A stretch of DNA of 38,601 nt, taken from the NCBI GenBank assembly GCA_003427395.1, contig BFEA01000072.1, positions 2,034,907 to 2,073,507 on the forward strand, given 5' to 3'. The notes beneath the pieces were generated by a model. It worked only from the letters and a program-made list of their open reading frames with translations. It was not told the origin of the DNA and did no database searches. This document shows, piece after piece, positions 10,585 to 21,107 of the stretch; position 1 is the first letter of the stretch, and the number at the start of each line of letters is the position of its first letter. A program made the translations under genes and the position numbers. This DNA comes from Chara braunii (Eukaryota; Streptophyta; Charophyceae; Charales; Characeae).

Positions 10585-11932
10585 TGTCGAACGCATCGGT
10601 CCCACGCTGTGCTGGACCCTCTCGGCCGCGTCACGCTGGAGTTGGTTTACCTCGTTACAATACACATGAAGCTTCCGCAAGCCACTCCAGACGAGTGCGT
10701 CAGCCATACCTCTCGTGAACCCCTATGACAGGATAGGGCCAACGTGAGGTACAACTTACCTCCACTGCGGAAGTTGTCACCTCCCTTCGGTGGGCGTATC
10801 CCCGTCGAGCTACCAATCCACGGTACAAAAGTTAATCAGTTGCAATCGCAGAGGTGGACCAGCCGATGGCGTTTCTCGTACGTTGTAGCATAGGGAGTTC
10901 ACGAGGTCCTACGCCTCTATCGGACCCGTATATGAACCGACGCACTAAGGGGCTGAAGTCCCAAGCTCGACTCGTGGTCGGTCGACCAGGACGCATCACC
11001 ACACGTAGAACATAAAAATAAAACACACACACACACACACGGAACGACACAGAACAAGCAACACAGCAACACTTCTAGTCTCTTTTGTAGCCATCCTATA
11101 ACCTTATGATGTGGAAATCGGTTAGGCGATGCGCGCGAGACTTGATATAAAAATCGCGTGGTCGCAGGGCTTTCTCATATAGACTAGCAATGCAAGTGTA
11201 CGCAAGCAGTCGCAATGATGACGTACTTTATAGTACCCATAATCACGCGATCCTCGATGGTCTCGAGGGTCGCGTTCGACACTCGACTGTCGGCTGACGC
11301 GCGCCTTGAGGGATTAATCTCTCGACGCTAGACAACCGCCAAGGCGGTTTATCACCACACCCTCTTTTGCACCCTGCGAAGAGTGGGTAGTACACAGGTT
11401 CATACGTGTGGTGGCAGTCGTCTCTCGAGGCCTTGGAGGTAAGCTTCATCATCCAAGGCCTGGAGATAGATCAAGGGGTTTGAATTTGATGGCTACCACA
11501 GACATCAACATCCAACTATGAAAGTTAACAAGAAAAATCAATAAATAGATTAATCAATCATCTCAATACTCATATATCAAATCAAAACTCGAGGTAAAAT
11601 AAAGAAAGGGAAACATAAACCCATCAGGTATACAGATCGTGCGACACATGGTTGTCATTCTCACCGCCTCCAAAGTAAGACTCGTAGACAGGCTCCAAGA
11701 CACTAACATGTATAAAACATAAGCGCAAACGAACGTCGCATTGCCATACACCAATGTGGTCAATTTTACTCTTCTTTGTAACTCACACCACGCCTTACAC
11801 ACTCAAGCTCCTGTCATAGTCAAACTTTCCATAAAATCTCATAAGTTCTTTATAATGACAACAAAAAAGTCTGGTTAAAACCCTCAAAGAAACATATCAA
11901 ATTTCAGGGCTAAGGCATCAAGTTGAGGTACA
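10585..11932 (-). mobile_element. LTR A (minus strand, diverged copy)
   Basis: On the minus strand this runs TG...CA from 11932 to 10585 and aligns along most of its length with LTRs B and C. The R/U5-like half is best conserved, including the hairpin AACCGCC-TT-GGCGGTT (about 11325-11345) and CGACA...TGTCG. The upstream (U3) half is poorly conserved and I do not find the TATATAAATA box of B and C there. A CA/GT microsatellite occurs at the same internal place as in B. It is preceded (on its own strand) by the same 122-bp tandem array as LTR C, so I read it as a 3' LTR. Just outside its end is GTGGCGAC, similar to the first bases of B's primer site; this leaves open that it is a 5' or solo LTR. 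Confidence 0.75.
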
Positions 11933-12269
11933 GGTGTAAGCAAAGTTATGTCGTGAACCAACGAGTTGACGATCAACCAACCAACATGTTATCAGTGATA
12001 ACAGAAGAGGATCCTTGTGGGATCAAGTTGGAACTAGTTCAATCATGAATTGAATCAAGAGGACTTGTAACACATGACAGACCAATCCCCAAGCTAAACC
12101 TATAAGTCCATGAAGAATAATCTCCATATCATAATCTCACTCAAAATTCTTCTGCTAACTAAGTCTAAGTCCACCCTCAGCCAGTGTCCAAAGAAAGGTA
12201 AACTTTTGGCAAAATCTCCCCTATTCAAGATGGATCGTCATAATCGTCACCTGTCATAATATAATATAA

Positions 12270-13165
12270 TTCTCGACAGCGCTTCCCGTAGGAAAAATGT
12301 CTTCTCAGAATTTATACCAACCCAAATATGAAAGTTGAAACAATCTCTAACTCTAGAACTGTGTAGCATAATTTTCGGGTTCGGTGACCGAACCCGAACG
12401 TTTAGGACCAAACGCGAACGAGCGTCGAAACTCTCTGAACTCTAATATAAAAATATTTATAAAAAAAAAATTTAGAGTTCTCCAAACAATCTGAAAAAAA
12501 AATATGTGTGATGTAAAATAATAATACAAACAACTTTTGCCTTGGAGGTATGTTCAAATTCGTAACCAAACTCGAGTAAAAAATCATTGAATATGTTCGG
12601 CCGAACACCCGAACATGTTCGGATATTCGGAAAAACTCTGAACATATTCGGTGTGCTACACAACTCTAGAAAGTCAAATTTTGTCGAACTCCCTGAATTA
12701 GTAAAAAATTGGGCAGCATCTCCTTTAGAAAGGTAGACTTCTCAGATTTATACCAAGTCAGATAAGAACTCGAAATAAAACTTGAGTTCTGTGAAGATAA
12801 AATTTAACTAAGTCCTTAGATCTGTAGAAATTTCAGCAGTGCTTCATGTAGGGAAAGTAGTTTTCCAAAGATTTATATAAAGTTAAGTTCAAAATATAAA
12901 AGAATCTCGACTTTCCAAAGTCAAATTTTGTCTAACTCCCTGAATTAATAAAAATTTGGGCAGCACTTCCCCTAGAAAAGAAGGTTTTCCAGATTCTTAT
13001 TAAGTCAGATATAAACTTAGATAAAAAGTTAAATTTTGAAAGTCAAATTTGACTAACTCCTTGGATTTGTAGAAATTTCGGCAGCGCTTCCCGTAGAGAA
13101 AGTAACTGACCAAGATTTATACAAACCCAAGTATAACAAATGATCAAAGAAAATGCAAGAATTGA
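12270..13165 (-). repeat. 122-bp tandem array next to LTR A
   Basis: Units recur at about 12713, 12835, 12958 and 13080 (steps of 122-123 bases), marked by GCAGCGCTTCCC-like words and TCAAATTTTGTCTAACTCC. A further unit at about 12273 is separated from the next by insertion of M4. The same array, in opposite orientation, stands before LTR C. In Tat/Ogre-type plant retrotransposons the 3' UTR commonly holds such tandem repeats, which can seed satellites; the position here agrees. Confidence 0.88.
12358..12661. mobile_element. M4: non-autonomous DNA element with 9-bp target duplication
   Basis: A 304-bp insertion flanked by AACTCTAGA at 12349-12357 and 12662-12670. It begins ACTGTGTAGCA and ends TGCTACAC, giving an 8- to 9-bp terminal inverted repeat (TGTGTAGCA). 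It interrupts a unit of the 122-bp array; removing the insert and one duplicate gives a sequence that aligns with the next units without a gap. A 9-bp duplication suggests a Mutator-like source, though 8 bp plus a chance base (hAT) also fits. It carries the core shared with M1-M3 and no ORF. Confidence 0.88.
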
Positions 13166-14050
13166 CATAAATAAAAGAAAGTTAGCTCAGACAATGCATA
13201 AATTGAACTAACTCCCATGGCTCTAGCACATGGTGAGCATTTAAAGCAACTACCTATCAAACTGAAACTTAGACTAAATAGTAATCTCACTCATCCACAT
13301 GCAAGGCCAAACCACAACAGTAAGTATTCTCAGTAGTCTTCAAGTCAAATCCTCATAGATTAGTTCATGAAACGCTCAGATGATTTATCCCTCATACCCT
13401 AGTTACATATGGCATGGTGTTAGACCATTCAACTTAGAAACAATGTCTAGCATGCCTTAGTATATACACGAACAGATTGCACAAATACTTTTCTCTTCTT
13501 TGGGCATATGACTTAGACCATTCAGCTTAGAAACAATGTCTAGACGCCCTGAACTGTTTAATATCCAAAGTTTAATAATTTATGACTTTGTTCTAAAAAA
13601 AAAGTGAAAATATGAGCAGGGGACTGAGTCATTCGGCTTTGAAACAATGCTCAGCTTGCCCAGATTACTTTCAATTATATTCAGTAGTTTTCCTACTTTT
13701 TTTAGTGATATGGCTTAGCGCTGGACCACTCAGCTTAGAAACAATGTCCAACTGTCAGTTCGTATGCAAATATAAATAAAGTATTTTTTGTTACACTCAG
13801 TTTATACTTATGTGTGTGGCTTCAGGCTAAACCATTCATCTTAGAAACAATGCTTAGCCTTAGACAAAAAATTCTCCCTCAGTAATAAAACCAGAGATTA
13901 AACCTTTCAGCCAAACAAACACTCAGAAATAAACAGAGCAACCAGGTCATTCATCTTAGAAACAATGTGTGACCCTTTAGAAAACAACCAAATAAACATA
14001 GCCCTGGACCATTCAGCTTAGAAACAATGCCAAGTCCTTGGTTGACCCAG
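13166..14050. repeat. Hairpin array 1: seven CTTAGAAACAATG cores with paired flanks
   Basis: The 20-base core CATTCANCTTAGAAACAATG occurs at about 13427, 13521, 13630, 13729, 13834, 13949 and 14010, in linkers of unequal length. The words on each side of a core differ from copy to copy but pair with each other: AGGCTAA/TTAGCCT (13824-13830 with 13854-13860), CTGAG/CTCAG (13624-13628 with 13650-13654), TGGAC/GTCCA (13722-13726 with 13746-13750), GGTC/GACC (13945-13948 with 13971-13974). CATT and AATG extend the stem and CNNCTTAGAAAC forms the loop. No protein frame covers the array. Its function is unknown to me. Confidence 0.85.
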
Positions 14051-14289
14051 TCAAATGGATGCAAACTACCTTCCTCCCACCTTCCCCCGGTTCATCCCTT
14101 AATCTGCTTTCAGTCAAAATAAAAAAGAAACTTAAACTTCACTCTCACACATTATTCTCATTCAGTCTGATTGAGTCCTGAAAAGGAAACAAAAGTCATA
14201 GGGGAACACATGCATACAATCAGTCAAAACTAGAAGGAGACAGTCAAACAGGGAAGTAAAGGGTTCATACAGACAGAAAAAGGTATACC

Positions 14290-14640
14290 TGACTGTTCCC
14301 TGCCTCCAAAACTCCTGAGTTTCGGCAGAGCTCCCGCAATCGGTGGGCAGACTCCCCACAGAGTCTTGCTGCGGTCCTACGGGTTGGAATCCCGCCAGCC
14401 GCTTTCCTGTCCGAACGGGACTATACTTATAGTAAGAAGGGAAAAATGAGGGGCATCAGACTCTCAAGATACAGGAGGGGGACAAACTCAAATCTCAGGA
14501 GAGGGTCTTGAAACCTTCATTCGCTTGAGGGCTCTGCAATGATGGCCAAAAGCGTCCAGAAACTTGATCAATTGTAGTCAAATTGTTGAACAGCCTCCTT
14601 TGACGAACCACCAATTTGTAACGATATCCCCCCTTTGGCA
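14290..14640. other. Conserved non-coding block after hairpin array 1
   Basis: This stretch aligns with 25060-25400, after the second array. Best conserved is the part with GCAGAGCTCCCGCAATCGGT and CTTGCTGCGGTCCTACG. The second copy can fold CCGCAGC/GCTGCGG around GTCTT; here the sequence allows AGACTC/GAGTCT around CCCACA. No ORF is shared between the copies. It may be leader or UTR of the retroelement. Unrecognised. Confidence 0.6.
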
Positions 14641-15960
14641 GCGTGCCATTCAACGCGAGTCACAATTTTAGTGGAGAAATCCCGATGAAAGTGTGGTGTC
14701 TGTCCAGTAAATATATCGCAAGTGTTTTTGCGGACCTATAGCGACCACACGCACTAGAGCACTCCATTGATCAACACTTATGCATTGCAATATGAGTGGT
14801 AGCTATACATCGCAACGTAGTTCAACAAAAAACACAACAACTCACTGTGTGCACAACCCGGTACTGCAAGGGGTACATACAGTATTTGCACAGCGTTGGT
14901 GCATAGCAGTTGTGATGACCTCGTCACGTAGCTATACCTCTTGCACGTAGCTATACCTCTTGCGTGGCCGCACCCGTCTGAAGAAGTAGCACCAATCCCA
15001 AGTCAGCAGCACCGCCGAAGCACAACTGCAGCAACTAGGATAGTTGTAGACCTAGCTAAGGCCGACCTCCACTGCAACTATGTGACATCCAAGCATGCAA
15101 TCTCAACAACCAAGGGCAGTTGCCGACTCTGTTCATTCGAGTCTCCACAAAGAACAAGTATGTGCCGACTCCTCCTCTCTTTCTTGGATGTATTAGACCG
15201 CTTAGGTGGCTTGGTGCATTCAAGCGTTATTAATACGGGCCACAGTCATAGCTGAAACAAAGAGCCTGAGCTATAGTCACAGTCGAAAATGAAGGTATGG
15301 TATTGGTGATGATCACGATGACCTCAACCGTGTTCCATGATGACCGAGTGCAAATGCCATGATCAACACCACTAGGCAGGCGTACTATCGTCATGAGTAG
15401 CACGTTCACCTGGCTAAGCATGGACTGCACGACCTCGATGATCAGTCCACACTCCCACGCAAAGGTGAACGCCGAAAACGTTGATGACGAATTGGTCAAA
15501 AACAAGTAATAACAGTGCGAGCAACTCCTCGATGGCGAGTAATCCCAGATCACGAAGATCTCAATGGAATTGACTGCAGTAATGGGTTGAAGTACATCAC
15601 GACAGGTCAAAGTCTGATCCTTCTAAAATAGGTGAAACGAGAATGAACCTTCCCCTATACGTAGAAAGATACAGCTCATTTTCAAAACTCTCCCCTAGGT
15701 GCAACCTTTAATATCTGTCACACGAAACTCATCCACCGATCCTGAAATTCAGGCTTACCACCGGATTCGCCTGTCATCAGGTACCCAAAATACTACTCCC
15801 CTCACTTAACCCCACCATAGTAACCAACGAATCAACTAACTTCTAACTCGCCATCTCCACTCTCCTCGACATCCTCACGCAACACTTTTACTACCGAGTT
15901 TTTTTTCTACTAACTTTTTACTAAATCTGAGATCAGAAACGGGGTCGCCATGACCCAAAA
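14641..15960. other. No gene seen; 19-bp tandem duplication
   Basis: About 1.3 kb. CACGTAGCTATACCTCTTG is exactly repeated at 14925-14943 and 14944-14962. Open frames of 104 codons (+, 14941-15255) and 126 codons (-, 15230-15610) overlap at their ends and have no motif I recognise; the second is rich in Ser, Ile and Cys. I do not call either as a gene. Confidence 0.45.
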
Positions 15961-15980
15961 CCCCCCGTTATGAGTCCTCC

Positions 15981-16006
15981 CTCGCTCGATTTCGTCTAGA
16001 AGCGAG
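15981..16006. other. Hairpin of the second stem-changing set
   Basis: CTCGCT at 15981-15986 pairs with AGCGAG at 16001-16006. The surrounding sequence (GGTCGCCATGACC, CAAAACCCC, TTTCGTC) resembles the three units at 26990-27400, each of which has a different stem at the same place. Confidence 0.6.
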
Positions 16007-16035
16007 CGAGATATGCGTTCTTCCATTTCCACTCT

Positions 16036-17475
16036 TGCCACTCAACCTAAAGGCTTTAGCCTTGTGTTTTGAATTGTTTTGTTGTGTTTTTGCCCGGACT
16101 TTATTTGAATGGTCATTTAAAGAAAAATACTGAGTATTTTATTTTGAGGAGTTGCACAAGAGTGAGGCTTGCATGGCGAAAACAAGGGGTATGAGTGCAG
16201 GGAATGGTTGAAGTTGATCCCATGTAGTTTGGATTTGACTGCATGTGCTCACACACACACACACACATATATATTCTATTTGTGACGATATATATACATA
16301 TATATTGCTAAGAGGAGTCCCACTGTGACTGTGAGAAGTGATCATCCTATATAAATAACCCTCTATATACATGTAAATATATATATTTTGAGTCTTTCGT
16401 GCGGTCTACAGTGACCGCGCGTAAAGGTTAAATAGATTATGTTTCTGAGAGAAAAGGAAGATGTTCTTTTATCCTTTGCTTTTTAGAATTATATAGTTGG
16501 ACGTTGTAGTCCGTGACAGTTGTCAAAGTCAAACCCCTTGACTTCTTTCCAGGCCCTAGATGATGGAGTTGGTCTCCAGGGCAGCAAAAGACGATAGCCA
16601 CCACATGTATGAACCTGTGTACCACCCACTCTCCGCAGGGTGTAGAAGAGGGTGTGGTCCTCAACCGCACTTGGCGGTTGTCCAACGTCGAGAGATTAAC
16701 CTTCAAGGCGCGTGTCAGCCGACACTTGAGTGTCGAATGCGACCGTCGAGATTAAAGAGGACTGCATGAGCATGAGTACTACATAGTACGCCATCACTGC
16801 GACCGCTTGCGTACGCTTGCATTGCGAGTCGATATGAGTTAGTCCTCCGTCCGCGCAGTTTTATACTAAGTTTCGCACGCGACGCCCATCCGATTTCCGC
16901 ATCAAAGAGTTATGGGATGACTACTAAGGGACTAGGAGGGTTGTCACGTTGTTGTTCAGTGTCGTTCAATATATGTATATGTATGTGCGCGTGTGTGTGT
17001 GTGTTTATTTTTATGTTCTTTAGAGTGGTGTATGCGTGGTGAGTGGGATACGTCCTAGTCGATCGACATCGAGCCGCGCTTGGGATTTCAACCTTTCCAG
17101 TGAGCCGGTTCGCATGCGGGTCCGATAGAGGCGTGGACCGCGCGTACCCCCTATGCTACAGCGAACGAGAAACGCCCTCGGCTGGTCCACCTTTGCGATT
17201 GCAACTGATCAGCTTCCGTATTGTGGACTGGTAACTCGGTGGGGATACGCCCACCGAAGGGAGGTGACAGCTCCCGTAAGGTGGAGGTAAGTCGTGCCTC
17301 TCGTAGGCCCTATCCTGTCGTAGGGGCTCGCGGGAGGTATGGCTGGCGCACTCGGCCAGAGCGGCTTGCGGAAGCTCCATGTATATTCGCGACGAGGATT
17401 TAGACCAACTCCTGCATGACGTGGCCGAAAGGGTCCCGCGCTGCCTTGTGTGGTGCTGGACCGATGCGCTCGACA
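16036..17475 (+). mobile_element. LTR B (5' LTR, plus strand)
   Basis: Begins TGCCACTCAACC and ends GCTCGACA, 1,440 bases, as a TG...CA LTR. It aligns with LTR C over its full length; in 16681-16820 against 31513-31652 I count 8 substitutions in 140 bases and no gap, six of them transitions. It has a TATA box, short CA and TA runs just before it, and the hairpins CAACCGC/GCGGTTG (16662-16680) and CGACACT/AGTGTCG (about 16719-16734). It lacks a 60-base segment found in C before the CA run. Because a primer site follows two bases later, it is a 5' LTR. Confidence 0.9.
16348..16357 (+). promoter_or_regulatory. TATA box of LTR B
   Basis: TATATAAATA in the middle of the LTR, kept identically in LTR C (31181-31190) although the flanks differ. 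It would place the U3/R border near 16380-16390. It is not found in the diverged LTR A. Confidence 0.7.
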
Positions 17476-17477
17476 GG

Positions 17478-17496
17478 TGGCGTCGTTGCCGGGGAT
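17478..17496 (+). promoter_or_regulatory. Primer-binding site, tRNA-Asp type
   Basis: TGGCGTCGTTGCCGGGGAT, two bases after the LTR end. It is complementary to the 3' end of plant tRNA-Asp plus CCA (tRNA ending ATCCCCGGCAACGGCG by memory) with one mismatch (T for C at base 6). tRNA-Asp primer sites are used by several plant Ty3/gypsy lineages. Confidence 0.88.
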
Positions 17497-19798
17497 AACG
17501 CTTCTCTACCGTTGTCCCTGGTGGAACGACATCCGAGTATGCGAAAGTGAGAAATAGGCTAAAGTGAGAAATCTTTGTTAGACTTATATGAGCGATTGGT
17601 TGATATCTTGGCTATTGCAGGAAGTGTCGCAAGACTAAGAGGTCCTTAAAGATCAAGCCTAGGTTCGAGGAAGGCTGATGATCCTGGCGAAATAACCACT
17701 TCTGCTTTATTGAATGATTTAGACAGAATGGTTGGTTGCAGATGATATTGGATAACGCATGAAACGAGGGTTGATTGTGCGGCGTGGTTTTGATTAATGC
17801 GACCCGATTTTGATTAACGGAGTATGGGTGGCACGATTGAGATAAGTGTTTTGGTTCTGCGTTTACCGACTCTAACTAGTATGATGGTAGTTGGAGTTGG
17901 TATTTCTCTTGATTCGATGGTGGGCAGGCTTTGGACGACGCTTTGCATACCAGATATGGTTAAGGTGAGGTATGACTATTGTGAGAATGGTCATATGAGA
18001 TACCTTTTTTTAATGTTGTAAGAGTCATCTGAGTGGTTGGGATAGCACGGTGATATGTTTGTATTAGAATGGGGTCAGGGATGAGTTAGAGGGTCCTCTT
18101 CTTGCCAAAGGTTGAAAGTATGGATCCTCTCCTAAGTGTTATGATTGGAAGTCATGGGGACACTTCGAGGAGAGGTGGGTTAAGAAAAGCTGAAAACTTT
18201 TTAGGAGAATGAACGGAGATGCTTGAGTCTGGGTTCTAACTGGGTGATTAAACTATGTGATTATGAAAGGAGTGAGGTCTGTCACTCGTTGACCGACGTG
18301 TTTGAATTAGACGTATAGAGTGATAGACTGATGTGATGGGTAATATATTATGGCTTTAATAGCAAGGATTACTGGAGGTAGTAGATATGTATGATGTCTT
18401 CTCTACAAAGGTGGTATCTGACCCTAGAGGTAATTAGAGTAATAGTGAGAGGGCTATCTAGTAGACCATCCCGCTTACTTTCGTTAGGGTAGCGAGATGT
18501 AGGTAATGTTAAACTTTTGCTTGAGCCTTGCCAGGTTTGGACCATCCACTTGAATTTATATGGAGTTTGGCTCAAATCTTACTATAAATAAGCACGTTTA
18601 AGGGTTGTTTATGTGAGAATATATGCTCAATGCTAATTTTTATCTGATGGTTATCCTTTTCATGGATATTTATATGCACCTGTTTATCTGAAGTACCTAT
18701 CTGAATTTATATATTTGCAAGGATGTATATTAGCGTCTCAAGTCCAACTGGTTGGTTTATGGATGCGTATTGAAGTTTGTGTATTTGGATGGCTCTTCAA
18801 GGAAGGGTAGAGAAATTGCGCAGAATCCACGTCTGATGCGGATTCAGAGGTGAATGGAGCGACCACTTTATTGGGATAAGGAATTGTCTCACAGAGTGGT
18901 CGATGTGTAGGGTCTGTCCTAAAGAAGGTGGCAATCCTATGTTATTGTTCCCATGAAGGATGACTTTGAAGAAGTTATAATTTCGTCTTGTAAGTAGTAG
19001 TGAGACCCACGCCGGAACTAAGTTCCTCGTCCACAGTGGGGTGTTGTTGTTGTATCTCTTGTGATAAAATAACTACATTACCACTAAAAAGGAAGAAAGT
19101 GTTTGTACCTGGTTAGACTCTGATATATGAGGGAAGCAGCTACTACGTGTCACAGAAAGGTAGGGGGTGAATCCCCAACTATTTTTGTGCCAGGTGGGGT
19201 CACCAGCACAGGACGGGGCGGCACCAGCCCTAAGCGTGTGTGGTGAGGTTGCTTTCCTTGTCAACAAGGGTCTGCAAGGAACGAATGTTAAAATCGGAGG
19301 GAGCAGCGGTGAGGCTTAATCCTTGAGCGGAGCTCGGGGATTTAAGATGTTATCCATTCTGAAAAGGATTACACTGCCCCTCGCCATAGTATACTTCTGT
19401 CAAAGTTGGGGAATAAAGTATGATATTTTCGTTGTTATTATGCTTGAGAATGTTATTGGTTGGCAATCTTATCCTTTATATCTATTGATATAAGCTCATC
19501 GTTATGAGGTATTTGCATATGCTTCTGGGTAACTGACTAGCTTGAGTGTGATGCATTTGATTGATATGAATACTGTTGTTGACAAGTGCTAAGGTAATTT
19601 ATCGCTTTCCATGAATTATTATTATTATATATTTTTGACATCTGTGAATGGACTATTATTTATGATATATTACCGCTATAAGTTTCTCTGAGTTGGATGG
19701 TCGTAAAAACTGGAAAGCAGAAATTATAGTGAAAAGGGTAACTTAGGACCAAGGCTTCAAGAAGTACGGATTGACGAAAGGGGTTGTCAACATGATAA
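17497..19798 (+). other. Long leader of the retroelement, no gene seen
   Basis: About 2.3 kb between the primer site and the first ORF. It has only short open frames with no motif. Long 5' leaders are usual in large Tat/Ogre-type elements. Confidence 0.5.
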
Positions 19799-20536
19799 CG
19801 AAAGGCGTATGTTGGACGTTTGTCTGTGATGGGCAGAACCCAGACAAAGCTAAGGCAACTCAGGATGCCTTATGCTAGGGAAGATCCCAGTATGACCATT
19901 CCAGTTGAAAGGAAAGGCGGACTCGAGATGTCCTTGCCAAGACAAGTTAAAGAGGGGGAATATATTTCTTCTTGGTGGGGCGTACTGGTGGATATGGGTA
20001 TCTTCGCCTGGGTCGAGTCAGGTTTTAATGACAATCAGGAGTGTGCGATCGTGAGAGTAACTTTATACACCTCCTCGTCATTTTGGGCCAGACATGGGAT
20101 TGAGTCCGCACTTGGGCACGAGAGCCTATTGGCAAGGCCTTTGAGGATAGTTGAAGAGGCTGCTGCAAAGTGGGCGAGAGGTAGGGTTTAGGAAGGAGAG
20201 GAGCGGGTGGTGACGCTTTAAGAGGTGAAGCACGCCAAGGAGTTTGTACTTCCTTCAGCCCCATTACGAGTTATCTTGCCTGAATTCTTAGTAGGAGAAA
20301 GCTTTCGGGGCCATGCAAGGGTAGAGGTCGTAGCAGAAGCCGCTGTGAGGGCGCGGGGATGGGGTTATGTGCGATACACGTGCGAGTTGATATATGGTTT
20401 GTACCTGGACCAGAGATTTTTGCCCCATAACCAAGGGCTCAGGAACGTGACCAATATAATTGATGCTTATGCGAGTTCCCACGATCCTGCTGAGGAGGTT
20501 GTGGATTGGGACGAGGTTTGTGCAATAGCTGGCTGA
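19799..20536 (+). pseudogene. Unrecognised retroelement ORF upstream of gag, two in-frame stops
   Basis: A single frame stays open from 19799 to a TGA ending at 20536 apart from two stops, a TAG near 20189 and a TAA near 20219. This gives about 240 codons; the first ATG in it is at 19829 (ATGGGCAGAACC). The protein looks real in composition: SWWGVLVDMGIFAWVESGF in the first part and YTCELIYGLYLDQRFLPHNQ in the second, with mixed charged and aromatic residues and no low complexity. I do not recognise a family. Its place, between the leader and gag, is where Ogre-type elements carry their extra ORF1, whose function is unknown. It could also be the N-terminal half of a long gag. Confidence 0.6.
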
Positions 20537-21107
20537 TAAAAAATAGCCTTGTATCCTGCCACGGGGGGGTGTCTCTCACATAATTGTACATATAGGGGGA
20601 TGTGAGAGCTAGGATGGCAGGCTAATCGATTGCATGAGCTAAAAGCTCTATGTTTAGTCAGCAGGGTCATGACGGCATACCGAATGGGTTATGAGGTATG
20701 TATATATGAATTTTAGTGCATGAGGTGTATATACCAGATCCTAGGAGAATCCAGGTTAGCCTGGATAGGTTTTTTTCTCGGACGCTGTGTCTAGCCAAGG
20801 GTAGGTTGGTTAGAGTATGAGGGTGAGTCTCGTATGTGACATGAGTATGAGGATTAGTAGTATTTGTAGCTTCGATCCTTGTCAGCCTAAGGCCGGCTCT
20901 AAAAAGCTCTGCCTATATGTTGTTTGAAATACCCCCTTTAAGTTAGGGCTGGGGTAGCTAGAATTTAGGACTGTATTGTGAAACTGGAAGGTGGTTGGCG
21001 TAAGTTGAGTATTAGTCACTTTTACTAGCTTTGTTTGTCCCGAACCTTCTTGCGTCGTGACCAGATGATCGATCGCTTGTCATGCGTATCAGGTCGGTAC
21101 CAGCATC
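20537..21107 (+). other. Spacer between the upstream ORF and gag
   Basis: About 570 bases without an open frame of note. It contains CTCTCACAT...ATGTGAGAG near 20574-20610, an inverted repeat that could fold. Confidence 0.5.

Noticed and set aside
13420-14045. Hairpin cores as hammerhead ribozymes (GAAAC present)
   Set aside because: The CUGANGA box and the three-stem layout are missing around every core.
15230-15610. 126-codon minus-strand ORF
   Set aside because: No recognisable domain, overlaps another ORF, and lies in decayed repeat DNA; no support beyond length.
10585-16035. LTR A and 14641-16035 as the two LTRs of one minus-strand element
   Set aside because: The two segments do not align with each other.
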